NCBI GenBank assembly: GCA_023422775.1
Contig: JAFAGM010000123.1
Coordinates: 1 to 64,000 of the forward strand
Source: Pseudomonadota bacterium
GTDB lineage: Bacteria > Pseudomonadota > Alphaproteobacteria > Rhizobiales > Xanthobacteraceae
Direction of reading: 5' to 3'
Length of the DNA stretch: 64,000 bases
Below, in pieces: positions 16,376 through 26,007 of the stretch. The notes beneath the pieces were generated by a model that was not told the DNA's origin, searched no databases, and saw only the letters and a list, made by a program, of their open reading frames with translations. The position numbers and the translations under genes are program-made. Position 1 is the stretch's first letter. The number at the start of each line of letters is the position of its first letter.

Positions 16376-17383
16376 TCAGTGCGACCGCGTGCCGCCCACG
16401 GCGCGTGGTCTCGACTGCGGATCGGCCCGCCCGCCACGGCTGCCGAGCGTCACGGACGGATATTCCCCGAACAACGATTGGTAATAGTGCGCGAAGCGTC
16501 CGAGCTCGATGAAGCCGTGCTGCATCGCGACCCGTGCGACTGTGGTGGTTGCGGGATCGCTATCCCTTAGCACGGAGTGAATGGCGCAAAGCCTTTTGCA
16601 GCGCAGGAACGTGATCGGTCCCATGCCGAGCGCGTCGAAGAAGGCGCGATGCAGCGTTCGGCGCGTGATGTTGAGGTGGGTGCAGATTTCGGAAATATGG
16701 ACCGGTCTGAGGCCGGCCGCATCGAGATACTCATCGACATTCCCGACCAGTCGCATCGCGGAGGGCAGAGGGACTCTGGTGTCCGCAGGTAGCGAATGCA
16801 TGATCGTTCCGGTTACGGCGTCCATGATGGACCGCTTCCAGAAGTCGACGACAGCATCCGATAGCGTATCCTGGTGTCGTGTCAGGTGGGAAACGATCCA
16901 AGGCAGCCGGCGTGTCGCGATGACGCTGATCGAAGGGTCCGCCCGATAATGGTTTCTGTCGAGCCATGCGGCGGGATCGCTCAACCTCGCTTCGCCGCTG
17001 AACAGCGAGGTGACCTCGGCGAGATCGAGACGGATCGCTGCATAGGTCGAGGCGCCACGGAAAATTCCGTCGTGCTCGGTGCTGGGAGGAATCACCGTGA
17101 CGTCCGCCGGGCGCACATCGAAAGACCAGTGGGTGACGCGGTCTTCCGAGTAGAGCAGCATTCCGACAACGAGCTTGTCGTCGGTCGGCGCGCGCCGGGT
17201 GCGAACGCCGACGGAAAACGAAGCGACGCTGAGCGAAAAATCTCCGATGCCGACACGGCTCAACAAACCACGAAACTTTCCACGGCCGAGTTGCATCACC
17301 TCGACTTTGGACCCTTGAATCGCCTGTTGAAGACCCTCGAAGCTGTCCAGGCTGCAGCTGTTTACCGAGATCGGCCGAAGCAT
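16376..17383 (-). CDS. AraC family transcriptional regulator
   Basis: This 335-residue protein has a C-terminal pair of helix-turn-helices (about residues 230-325) with HISEICTHLNITRRTLHRAF and VARVAMQHGFIELGRFAHYYQ...FGEYPS, the AraC signature. The N-terminal 200 residues resemble the AraC_binding/cupin-like sensor of the EutR/FeaR-like group. The ATG at 17383 is preceded by an AGGGGG Shine-Dalgarno seven bases upstream; a longer frame to 17578 exists without support. It is divergent from the sulfatase/FGE locus and convergent with the ThDP decarboxylase gene, so it could control either; the divergent locus is the more usual arrangement. Confidence 0.9.
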   Translation of the reverse strand: MLRPISVNSCSLDSFEGLQQAIQGSKVEVMQLGRGKFRGLLSRVGIGDFSLSVASFSVGVRTRRAPTDDKLVVGMLLYSEDRVTHWSFDVRPADVTVIPPSTEHDGIFRGASTYAAIRLDLAEVTSLFSGEARLSDPAAWLDRNHYRADPSISVIATRRLPWIVSHLTRHQDTLSDAVVDFWKRSIMDAVTGTIMHSLPADTRVPLPSAMRLVGNVDEYLDAAGLRPVHISEICTHLNITRRTLHRAFFDALGMGPITFLRCKRLCAIHSVLRDSDPATTTVARVAMQHGFIELGRFAHYYQSLFGEYPSVTLGSRGGRADPQSRPRAVGGTRSH

Positions 17384-17660
17384 GCTCGGCCCCCTGTCGT
17401 TCAAGATTAAACTACGTCCTGATCTGTCCGGTACCGTGCAGATTGGCACAAACTGCACATCACAACAACGCCGAGTTGTCCTAGCATCGCTCGATCTTCG
17501 ACGTATCGGGCGTGAACTCCGATTTAGGTCGGGGAGACGCAGGGGAGGGTTATGCGCTTCGAAGTGGTGTTCGGTCATTGCTGGAACGCGAAGGCACTAA
17601 CGACGGTATTCCGGTGAGCCATACCCAGGTAACTTCCAGCCAAGAGAAGTGGAATGTCCC

Positions 17661-18128
17661 ATGGTGAAATCTGTATGCGTTGTGTTTACGGCGAGCCTGC
17701 TCGGAATCCTGACAGCCGTACCTGCATCGGCTCTTGTTCTGCAGGCGAACGGTTCGCTGCAACAACAGCTTAGACAGCAGGATCAACTCATTACTGAAGT
17801 TCGCGCGCGGGGTGGAGGTGCCGTTCGCCGGACCACCGTTGTCGGTCCGCGTGGCGGCGCCGCGAGCCGCACCACCGTCGTGCGCGGTGGTGCCGTTGCA
17901 CGAGGCGGTGCCGTGGTGCGGCCGGGTTATGCCGGCGGAGGCGTCCGCTGGGCGCGGCCCGGCTGGTACAGATGGCCGGCGGGCGGTGCGATCGCCGCCG
18001 GTGCGGCTCTGGGTTTTGTGACGGCGGCCTCGGCCGCGGCGTGGGCAGGAGCGGCACCGGCGCCCGGCATGTGCTGGTATTATACCGATCCGAGCCGGAC
18101 GCAGGGGTTCTGGGACGCCTGCCCGTAG
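17661..18128 (+). CDS. Small secreted Gly/Ala/Val-rich protein of unknown function
   Basis: The 155-residue protein starts with a Sec-type signal peptide (MVKSVCVVFTASLLGILTAV, probable cleavage after ASA near 25). A low-complexity basic region follows with two RTTVV units and RGGAVARGGAVVRPG, then a hydrophobic Gly/Ala stretch (about 110-130) and a C-terminal CWYYTDPSRTQGFWDACP with two cysteines. The ending resembles a motif common in small exported proteins of Bradyrhizobium. Its place 24 bases before the FGE gene suggests a shared transcript. Function is unknown; it may be a surface or scaffold component. Confidence 0.7.
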   Translation: MVKSVCVVFTASLLGILTAVPASALVLQANGSLQQQLRQQDQLITEVRARGGGAVRRTTVVGPRGGAASRTTVVRGGAVARGGAVVRPGYAGGGVRWARPGWYRWPAGGAIAAGAALGFVTAASAAAWAGAAPAPGMCWYYTDPSRTQGFWDACP

Positions 18129-18152
18129 CTGGCTTCGTCTGGAGTCCATGCC

Positions 18153-19160
18153 ATGACGATGTTGCGGCCGCCAGACATCGTGCGGAACGATCCGCCGTCG
18201 GAGGATAGCCTGACCGGTGACATGGTCAGGATTCCCGGCGGTACGTTCCGGATGGGTTCCAACGACCATTATCCGGAAGAGGCTCCGGTCCATCGCGTGA
18301 CGGTCGATGAATTCTGGATCGACCGGACGCCGGTCACCAACAAGCAGTTCAAGGCTTTCGTCAAGGCGACCGGCCACAAGACGTTCGCCGAGATCCCTCC
18401 CGATCCAAAAGATTACCCCGGCGCGCTTCCGCACATGCTCTACGCCGGCTCGCTGGTCTTCTCGCCGCCGCCGCGAGTCGCGAATTTGCGCGACTGGAGC
18501 CAGTGGTGGACCTTCATGAAGGGCGCCGACTGGCGGCACCCTTACGGGCCGAAGAGCAATATCAACGTGCTCGACCATCACCCGGTCGTGCACGTTTCCT
18601 TCTCCGATGCGCTCGCCTACGCGAAGTGGGCGGGCAAGGATCTGCCGACCGAAGCCGAGTGGGAGTTCGCCGCGCGCGGTGGCCGTGACGGTGAGGAATT
18701 CGCCTGGGGCGACACGCTGATGCCTGACGGCAAGCACATGGCGAACATCTGGCAGGGAAATTTTCCCGTGCAGAATCTTGGCGAGGATGGCTATGAGCGC
18801 ACCTCGCCGGTGACGACGTTCCCGCCGAACGGCTACGGCGTCTACGACATGATCGGCAACGTCTGGGAATGGACCTCCGACTGGTGGTCGCAGAAGCATG
18901 AAGCCGATGCGCCGAAGGCGTGCTGTGTTCCGCGCAATCCGCGCGGCGGTCCCGAAGCGGCAAGCCTTGATCCATGTCAACCGAACATCCTTATTCCGCG
19001 CAAGGTTCTGAAGGGCGGGTCGCATCTGTGCGCGCCGAACTACTGCCGGCGCTACCGCCCGGCTGCGCGCCACGCCGAAGCCGTGGATACCTCGACAAGC
19101 CACGTCAGTTTCAGATGCGTCGTGCGTCCAGAAAACGCGAAAGGAGCGGATAGCCGCTAA
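18153..19160 (+). CDS. Formylglycine-generating enzyme (sulfatase-modifying factor)
   Basis: The 335-residue FGE-sulfatase domain protein has the opening MVRIPGGTFRMGS, DRTPVTNKQF, LPTEAEWEFAARGG, GYGVYDMIGNVWEWTSDW and the catalytic cysteine pair Cys293/Cys298 in GGSHLCAPNYCRRYRP, with the five-residue spacing of the copper-binding pair of aerobic FGE. It oxidises the sulfatase active-site Cys to C-alpha-formylglycine. No signal peptide is seen, so it acts in the cytoplasm before export. Two arylsulfatases with CTAGR sites lie downstream at 19285 and 27481 and are its evident clients. Confidence 0.95.
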   Translation: MTMLRPPDIVRNDPPSEDSLTGDMVRIPGGTFRMGSNDHYPEEAPVHRVTVDEFWIDRTPVTNKQFKAFVKATGHKTFAEIPPDPKDYPGALPHMLYAGSLVFSPPPRVANLRDWSQWWTFMKGADWRHPYGPKSNINVLDHHPVVHVSFSDALAYAKWAGKDLPTEAEWEFAARGGRDGEEFAWGDTLMPDGKHMANIWQGNFPVQNLGEDGYERTSPVTTFPPNGYGVYDMIGNVWEWTSDWWSQKHEADAPKACCVPRNPRGGPEAASLDPCQPNILIPRKVLKGGSHLCAPNYCRRYRPAARHAEAVDTSTSHVSFRCVVRPENAKGADSR

Positions 19161-19284
19161 CCAGAGGCCACGGTGCAAGCGATCACTCAGCTCACCAATA
19201 ACGCGATGCCCGGTGAGAGACGAAGCTGAATGCGGTCGACTGAAGAAGGCTCAATAAAGAAAAGCAGTAAAGGGAGAATGCGGA

Positions 19285-20892
19285 ATGAGCGACGACGTCA
19301 AGCCTATGACAAAAGCCGTGCTTCGCACCTTGTTCGCTGCAGCGCTCGTTGCAACATGCCTTTCCTCCCTCGCGCGAACGCCGGCACTGGCCCAGCAGCC
19401 GGCGGCAGCAAAGCCGAATATTCTCGTGATTTTTGGTGACGATGTGGGTCAATCCAACATCAGCGCCTATACGCACGGCCTCGTTGGCTACAAGACACCC
19501 AACATCGACCGCCTCGCCAGGGAAGGCATGATGTTCACCGACTATTATGCGGAGAACAGCTGCACGGCCGGGCGCTCGACTTTCATCACGGGGCAGGCCT
19601 GCCTGCGGACCGGGCTTTGCAAGGTCGGTGTTCCCGGTGCCCTGGTCGGCTTGCAGGATCGCGACATCACCATCGCGCAGGCGCTCAAGCCGCTCGGCTA
19701 TGCGACCGGGCAGTTCGGCAAGAACCATCTCGGCGATCGTGATGAATACCTGCCCACCAAACACGGCTTCGATGAATTCTTCGGCAACCTGTACCACCTC
19801 AATGCGGAAGAAGAGCCCGAACGGCCGTACTATCCCAAGAACGACACGGCCTGGGTCAAGGCCAATTCGCCGCGCGGCGTGCTCAAGGCATCGGCCGACG
19901 GCAAGATCGAGGACACCGGCCCGCTCAACCGCAAGCGGATGGAAACAGTGGACGACGAAACCACCGCCGCCGCCATCGATTTCATGCAGCGGCAGGTCAG
20001 GGCCAACCGGCCGTTCTTCACCTGGATGAACACGACACGCATGCATGTCTTCACCCATGTTCGCGAATCCATGCGCGGGCAGAGCGGCATGCCGGGAAAC
20101 GAATATGCCGACGGCATGATTGAGCACGACGGCGATGTCGGCAAACTGCTGAAGGCGATCGACGAGCTTGGGATCGCCAACAATACCATCGTCGTTTACA
20201 CGACAGACAATGGGCCGAACCAGTTTTCGTGGCCGGATGCAGCAACCACACCCTTCCGCAGCGAAAAGGATACGAATTGGGAGGGCGCGTTCCGTGTTCC
20301 CGCCTTGATCCGATGGCCGGGTCGAATCAAGGCCGGCGAAGTATCGAACGAGATCGTCTCCGGACTCGACTGGTTCCCGACATTGCTCGCCGCAGCCGGC
20401 GATGCCGACATCAAGGATCGGCTGGTCAAGGGAGCCAACATCGGTGGCAAAACCTTCAAGGTTCATCTCGACGGTTACAATCAACTTCCGCATTTGACCG
20501 GCCAAACGACCAAGTCGGCCCGGGACGAGTTCTTCTACTTCAATGACGACGGTGAACTGGTTGCGGCGCGGAACGGCAATTGGAAGATCGTGTTCTGCGA
20601 ACAGCGCCAGCCGGGCGGAATGCAGGTGTGGGCAAACCCCTTCACCTGTTTGCGTGTTCCGAAAATATTCAACCTCCGCATGGATCCGTTCGAACGCGCG
20701 GATATCGTCTCCGACCAGTACTATGACTTCATCATCAAGAACGCCTATCTCGTCGCGTACGGCGTGTCGCGTGTCGCCCCGTTCCTGCAGACCTTCAAGG
20801 AATACCCGCCCAGCCAGCGCTCTGCGAGCTTCAGCGTCGACCAGATGGTCGATGCACTGATGAAGAATCTCGACAAGACGGGTGCGAAGTAA
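19285..20892 (+). CDS. Arylsulfatase A-type (sulfatase copy 1)
   Basis: The 535-residue type I sulfatase has a Sec-type signal peptide (about 1-37, cleavage near ALA-QQ), metal-binding NILVIFGDDVG, the formylglycine motif Cys93-T-A-G-R, KNHLGDR, and a C-terminal YTTDNGPNQFSWPD metal site. It hydrolyses sulfate esters in the periplasm after Cys93 conversion. AAGGGAGA precedes the ATG. It is a close paralogue of the sulfatase at 27481-29181; both share the segment from TGQFGKNHLGDR to FGNLYHLNAEEEPE. The MoxR/Bat set separates them. Natural substrate (arylsulfate or sulfated polymer) is unknown. Confidence 0.95.
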   Translation: MSDDVKPMTKAVLRTLFAAALVATCLSSLARTPALAQQPAAAKPNILVIFGDDVGQSNISAYTHGLVGYKTPNIDRLAREGMMFTDYYAENSCTAGRSTFITGQACLRTGLCKVGVPGALVGLQDRDITIAQALKPLGYATGQFGKNHLGDRDEYLPTKHGFDEFFGNLYHLNAEEEPERPYYPKNDTAWVKANSPRGVLKASADGKIEDTGPLNRKRMETVDDETTAAAIDFMQRQVRANRPFFTWMNTTRMHVFTHVRESMRGQSGMPGNEYADGMIEHDGDVGKLLKAIDELGIANNTIVVYTTDNGPNQFSWPDAATTPFRSEKDTNWEGAFRVPALIRWPGRIKAGEVSNEIVSGLDWFPTLLAAAGDADIKDRLVKGANIGGKTFKVHLDGYNQLPHLTGQTTKSARDEFFYFNDDGELVAARNGNWKIVFCEQRQPGGMQVWANPFTCLRVPKIFNLRMDPFERADIVSDQYYDFIIKNAYLVAYGVSRVAPFLQTFKEYPPSQRSASFSVDQMVDALMKNLDKTGAK

Positions 20893-20990
20893 GACCCGCT
20901 GGAACGCCATGCGGCCTCGACGCCGCAGGGCGACAAGGACGAGCCGGCCGCCGCCGGGGGCGGCCGGAAAACTCATAGGGCGCGCGACAC

Positions 20991-22025
<1,035 letters not shown>

Positions 22026-22032
22026 GGTCGCC

Positions 22033-23016
22033 ATGGCCGACGGGACAGCCAGCACACAGGGTGTCTACGTCAGTCTCGATGATCTGCTCGCGCTCGAGTA
22101 TCGCGGACGCAAGGTCTCTTTCCTGCCGAACCAGCCGGTGCGCAGCCTGCTGTCCGGCCGCTTCGCGTCGCGCATGCGGGGCCGCGGGCTGAACTTCGAG
22201 GAAATCCGCGACTACCGCGCCGGCGACGACGTCCGCTCGATCGACTGGAAGGTGACGGCGCGATTGCAGAAGCCGCATATCCGCGTCTTCAACGAGGAGC
22301 GAGACCGGCAGGCGCTGCTGGTGGTGGACCAGCGGCTGCCGATGTTCTTCGGCAGCCAGCGGTCGATGAAATCGGTCACGGCGGCGGAGGCCGCTGCGAT
22401 CAGCGCATGGCGCATTCTCGGCGCAGGCGACCGTGCCGGCGCCATCGTGTTCGATGATCGCGGGCTGACCGAGTTCCGGCCGAGGCGCAGCCGCGCCACG
22501 GTGCTGCAGATCCTGTCCGCGATCGTTGCATCCAATCAGGCGCTCGGTGTCGGCCGAGGCCTCACCGCATCGCCATCGATGCTGAACAAGGCGATTGCGC
22601 AGGCGCAGCGGCGCGCCCTGCACGATGCGGCGGTCATCATCATCAGCGATTTCGACGGCGCTGATGACGAGACGCACAGGATGGTGGGCGCAATAGCCCG
22701 CCACAACGACGTCGTCGCGCTGCTCGTCCACGATCCCCTGCAAAGCGACCTGCCCACGACGGCCAGCATGACGGTGACGGACGGCGAGTTGCAGATCCAT
22801 CTGGAAGTGGGGCGCGAAAGCGTCCGCCAAAGTATCTCGCAAGCCTTGCAGGAACGGCTCAAGGGCGTGTTTGCCTGGACGCCGGAGCTTGGCGTTCCCG
22901 TGCTGCCGCTCAGCGCCGCCGAGGATACCGCCCAACAGCTTCGTCATCTGCTCGGCGCTCTGCAGAACCAGAGTGAACGTGGCGGTCACAGCCAGATGGG
23001 GGCGAGCCTTGGCTGA
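22033..23016 (+). CDS. DUF58 domain-containing protein (MoxR partner)
   Basis: The 327-residue protein has the DUF58 core, GRGLNFEEIRDYRAGDDVRSIDWKVTAR (split here as GRGLNFEE and RAGDDVRSIDW), followed by a VWA-like fold (LLVVDQRLPMFFG, DAAVIIISDFDGADDE). In DUF58 proteins the VWA-like MIDAS Asp is often altered; here VVDQRLPM lacks the DxSxS pattern. It is eight bases after moxR and overlaps the next gene. Proteins of this pair form the core of MoxR-type chaperone systems. The exact client is unknown. Confidence 0.92.
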   Translation: MADGTASTQGVYVSLDDLLALEYRGRKVSFLPNQPVRSLLSGRFASRMRGRGLNFEEIRDYRAGDDVRSIDWKVTARLQKPHIRVFNEERDRQALLVVDQRLPMFFGSQRSMKSVTAAEAAAISAWRILGAGDRAGAIVFDDRGLTEFRPRRSRATVLQILSAIVASNQALGVGRGLTASPSMLNKAIAQAQRRALHDAAVIIISDFDGADDETHRMVGAIARHNDVVALLVHDPLQSDLPTTASMTVTDGELQIHLEVGRESVRQSISQALQERLKGVFAWTPELGVPVLPLSAAEDTAQQLRHLLGALQNQSERGGHSQMGASLG

Positions 23017-23500
23017 CGCGCCAACCAAACCGGCCGATCCGCTCGCAGGCCTGATCGATATTCCGCTCCCGCAGGAGGTGACGCTCTGGCCGCAGACCTG
23101 GCCGCTGCGTATCGCAATCGCACTCGCCGCGGTGCTGGCCGTGTGGGCGATCTGGCGGTTTGTGCATCGCTATCGCGCCAACCGGTACCGGCGGGAGGCG
23201 CTCTCCGAGCTTGTTCGGATGCGCCAGACGCCCGACGCGGCGCCGGATCGGTTGGCAGCTCAGCTCGCTGTGCTGGTGCGGCGCACGGCATTGGGAGCTT
23301 TTCCGCGTGAGACCATTGCCCCTTTGACCGGAACGGCATGGCTGGCATTTCTCGATCGTAGCTACGGCGGTGACGAGTTCTCGCGGGGACCAGGGCGATG
23401 GCTCGTCAGCGCCCCCTATCAACAGACCGCGCCGGACCGGGACCAACTGAATGCGTTGCGCGGCCTCGTCGACCGCTGGATCAGGGTGCACCATGTTTGA
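23009..23500 (+). CDS. DUF4381 domain-containing membrane protein
   Basis: The approximately 163-residue protein has PLAGLIDIPLPQEVTLWP, the DUF4381 opening, one membrane helix (about 29-48, with LRIAIALAAVLAVWAIW) and a cytoplasmic domain with LVRRTALGAFPRETIAPLTG and WLAFLDRS. The start is uncertain: TTG at 23009 has a strong GGGGGCGAG site just upstream and overlaps the DUF58 stop, whereas GTG codons at 22979 and 22973 are also in frame. DUF4381 proteins are regular members of MoxR-Bat operons. It overlaps the BatA-like gene by eight bases. Confidence 0.85.
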   Translation: MADAPTKPADPLAGLIDIPLPQEVTLWPQTWPLRIAIALAAVLAVWAIWRFVHRYRANRYRREALSELVRMRQTPDAAPDRLAAQLAVLVRRTALGAFPRETIAPLTGTAWLAFLDRSYGGDEFSRGPGRWLVSAPYQQTAPDRDQLNALRGLVDRWIRVHHV

Positions 23501-24491
23501 GCTGGCCTGGCCATGGATGCTCGCCTTGCTGCCGCTGCCGCTACTGGTGTGGTGGTTGCTGCCGCCCTACCGCGCGCGGCAGGCCTCGGTGCAGGTCCCG
23601 TTCTTCGACCGGCTGGCGGCCGCCACCGGGCAGACCCCGCAGCGAGGCGCCGTGGTGCTGCAGCGTCGGCGTGTTCAGATGGTCGTCGCGACCCTGATCT
23701 GGATCCTCCTTGTCGCGGCGCTGGCACGACCGCAATGGGTCGGCGATGCCGTGACGCGCGAGATATCCGCGCGCGATCTCATCCTGGCGATCGATATTTC
23801 CGGCTCGATGGAGCAGAAGGACTTTCGTGCCGCCGATGGCGCAACGCTCACGCGCCTCGATGGCGTCAAGCGTGTCGTCAAGGATTTCATCGCGCGGCGG
23901 CGCGGCGATCGCTTGTCGCTGATTCTGTTCGGCACCAGGGCCTATGTGCAGGTGCCGTTCACGCAGGACCTGCAGACCGCCCAGCAACTGCTCGACCAGG
24001 CCCAGGTCGGCATGGCCGGACAGCAGACGGCGATCGGGGACACCATCGGGCTCGCGATCAAGACGCTGGAGGGAAGCCGCGCGAAGCAGAAGCTCCTGAT
24101 CCTGCTGACCGACGGCAACGACACGGCGAGCCGCGTGCCGCCCGAACACGCCGGCGACATCGCGCGCCAGAAGGACATGGCCGTCTACACGATCGGCGTC
24201 GGCGATCCCGCGGCCTCGGGCGAGAACCGCGTCGATCTCGGTGTGCTGCAATCGGTGGCGGCGACGACGGGCGGACATTTCTTCCGCGCCGAGGATGGCG
24301 CGCAGCTGCAGGCGATCTATGCCGACATCGACCGGCTCGCACCGGCGAAACTCGACACATTGTCGTGGCGTCCGAAGCTGCCGTTGTTCCAGTGGCCGCT
24401 TGGCGCCGCGGTCGCTCTCGGGTTGGCGTTGTGGCTCGGCCTGTTTCTATCGGGTGAGCGGGAACGGAAGGGAGCGCTACGTCATGCATGA
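23493..24491 (+). CDS. VWA domain membrane protein, BatA-like
   Basis: The 332-residue protein has two N-terminal membrane segments (about 5-23 and 62-78), a von Willebrand factor A domain (about 95-285) with an intact MIDAS D101-I-S-G-S105, TAIGDTIG threonine and LLTDGND, and a C-terminal membrane segment (about 308-328). This is the BatA (Bacteroides aerotolerance) architecture. The intact MIDAS should bind Mg/Mn and a partner acidic residue. It overlaps the DUF4381 gene upstream and the second VWA gene downstream by eight bases each, so translation is coupled. Confidence 0.92.
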   Translation: MFELAWPWMLALLPLPLLVWWLLPPYRARQASVQVPFFDRLAAATGQTPQRGAVVLQRRRVQMVVATLIWILLVAALARPQWVGDAVTREISARDLILAIDISGSMEQKDFRAADGATLTRLDGVKRVVKDFIARRRGDRLSLILFGTRAYVQVPFTQDLQTAQQLLDQAQVGMAGQQTAIGDTIGLAIKTLEGSRAKQKLLILLTDGNDTASRVPPEHAGDIARQKDMAVYTIGVGDPAASGENRVDLGVLQSVAATTGGHFFRAEDGAQLQAIYADIDRLAPAKLDTLSWRPKLPLFQWPLGAAVALGLALWLGLFLSGERERKGALRHA

Positions 24492-26007
24492 CGCAGCCGG
24501 CATTCCGTTCCACCTGTTGCGGCCGCTGTGGCTGCTCGCGCTGATTCCGGTGGCGGTGATTTTCGCCACGCTGCTGTGGCGGCAGAGCCCGCGCGCGCAA
24601 TGGGGCGGAGTGATCGCGCCGCATCTGCTGCAGCACCTGATCGTGCAGCCGGGGCAGGGGCGCGGCGTCAACCCGCTCTACCTCGTAACGGCCGGCCTGG
24701 TGCTCGGCATTGTCGCCTTGTCGGGGCCGACCTGGCGGCGCGAACTGCCGCCGTTCGTCGAGGACAAGGCGCCGCTGATGATCGTGCTCGCCCTGAGCGG
24801 ATCGATGAACCAGCCGGACGTTGCGCCGACGCGTCTCGAACGCGCCAAGCAGAAGATCGGCGACTTGCTTGCCGCCCGCGCCGGTGCGCGAAGCGGGCTG
24901 ATCGCCTACGCCGGCACGGCCCACCTCGTGATGCCGCTGACCGACGACAGATCGGTCATCGCGCCGTTCCTGGCGGCACTGACGACCGGCCTGATGCCGG
25001 CCGATGGAAAGAACGTCGCATCGGCGGTTTCGCTGGCGACGGAATTCCTGGCGGCCGAACCGGTCGCCGGCACCATCCTCGTCGTCGCCGACGATCTCGA
25101 TGAACCCGCGATCCGCCAGGCCGCCGGCCGCAACGGCGTTGCGATGTTGAAAGTGGCGCCTGCCGAGTCAGGCGAAGGAATGGGTATCGGCTCCGACGTC
25201 GTGCGCGTCAGCGTCGATGGCTCCGACATCGAGGCGATCGAGCGCCGGATCGAAACCCGCTTCCAGGCGGCGCAGGGCGATGCGTTCGGCATGCAATGGC
25301 GCGACGAGGGCTACTGGCTGCTGTTTCCACTCGCGCTGCTTGGCCTGCTCTGGTTCCGGCGCGGAACGACGGTCGCCTGGGTGGTGATGCTGTTCGTTGC
25401 CGTGCAGGCGATGCCCGCAAAAGCGCAGGAACAGCAGCATCGTTTCACTGACTTGTGGCTGACGCCGGACCAGCAGGGACGAATAGCCTTCGATCGTGGC
25501 GATTACACCACGGCAGCGCAACGCTTTGCCGATCCGATGTGGCGCGGCATCGCCGCCTACCGCGCGCTCGACTTCCTGACCGCGGCCGAGGCGTTCCGCA
25601 AGGTCGAGACCGTGGAGGGCCGCTTCGCGCTCGGCAATGCCGAGGCACAGAACCATGCCTGGGAAAGGTCGATCAAGGCGTATGACGAGGTGCTGAAGGC
25701 GCAGCCCGGCCATATCGCGGCGAAGGCCAATCGCGCGATCGTGGTCGCGCTGTTCGAGGCACAGGAGGAAAAGCGCCGTAAGCAGGAGCAGGACGACAGC
25801 GCGCCGCCGGACCAGAAGGCCGATGAGATGCGCGTCGATCCCCGGCAGAAGGGCGGCAAGCGCATTCAGGTCGCGCCGCAGGACGTCACCACGGCCGGGG
25901 CGGCGGAAGCCTGGATGCGCGCGGTGCAGACGACGCCTGCGGATTTCCTCAAGATGAAGTTCGCGATCCAGGCGGCTGGCGTCCCGGCTGCAGGGAGCAA
26001 GCCATGA
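24484..26007 (+). CDS. VWA + TPR membrane protein, BatB/BatC-like, degenerate MIDAS
   Basis: The 507-residue protein has N-terminal membrane segments (about 13-32, 63-81), a VWA domain (about 97-270), a further membrane segment (about 280-310) and a TPR-like periplasmic part (about 335-430: DRGDYTTAAQRF, ALDFLTAAEAFRKVE, ALGNAEAQNHAWERSIKAYDEVL). The MIDAS motif reads A103-L-S-G-S instead of DxSxS, so the first metal-binding Asp is lost while the upstream BatA keeps it. It corresponds to BatB and BatC fused. The ATG at 24484 overlaps the BatA stop region. The stop overlaps the BatD start by ATGA. Confidence 0.9.
   Translation: MHDAAGIPFHLLRPLWLLALIPVAVIFATLLWRQSPRAQWGGVIAPHLLQHLIVQPGQGRGVNPLYLVTAGLVLGIVALSGPTWRRELPPFVEDKAPLMIVLALSGSMNQPDVAPTRLERAKQKIGDLLAARAGARSGLIAYAGTAHLVMPLTDDRSVIAPFLAALTTGLMPADGKNVASAVSLATEFLAAEPVAGTILVVADDLDEPAIRQAAGRNGVAMLKVAPAESGEGMGIGSDVVRVSVDGSDIEAIERRIETRFQAAQGDAFGMQWRDEGYWLLFPLALLGLLWFRRGTTVAWVVMLFVAVQAMPAKAQEQQHRFTDLWLTPDQQGRIAFDRGDYTTAAQRFADPMWRGIAAYRALDFLTAAEAFRKVETVEGRFALGNAEAQNHAWERSIKAYDEVLKAQPGHIAAKANRAIVVALFEAQEEKRRKQEQDDSAPPDQKADEMRVDPRQKGGKRIQVAPQDVTTAGAAEAWMRAVQTTPADFLKMKFAIQAAGVPAAGSKP

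Noticed and set aside
17444..17458. Sigma-54-like TGGCAC...TGCA sequence before the secreted-protein gene
   Set aside because: GG and GC are 8 rather than 10 bases apart and no enhancer-binding activator gene is near.
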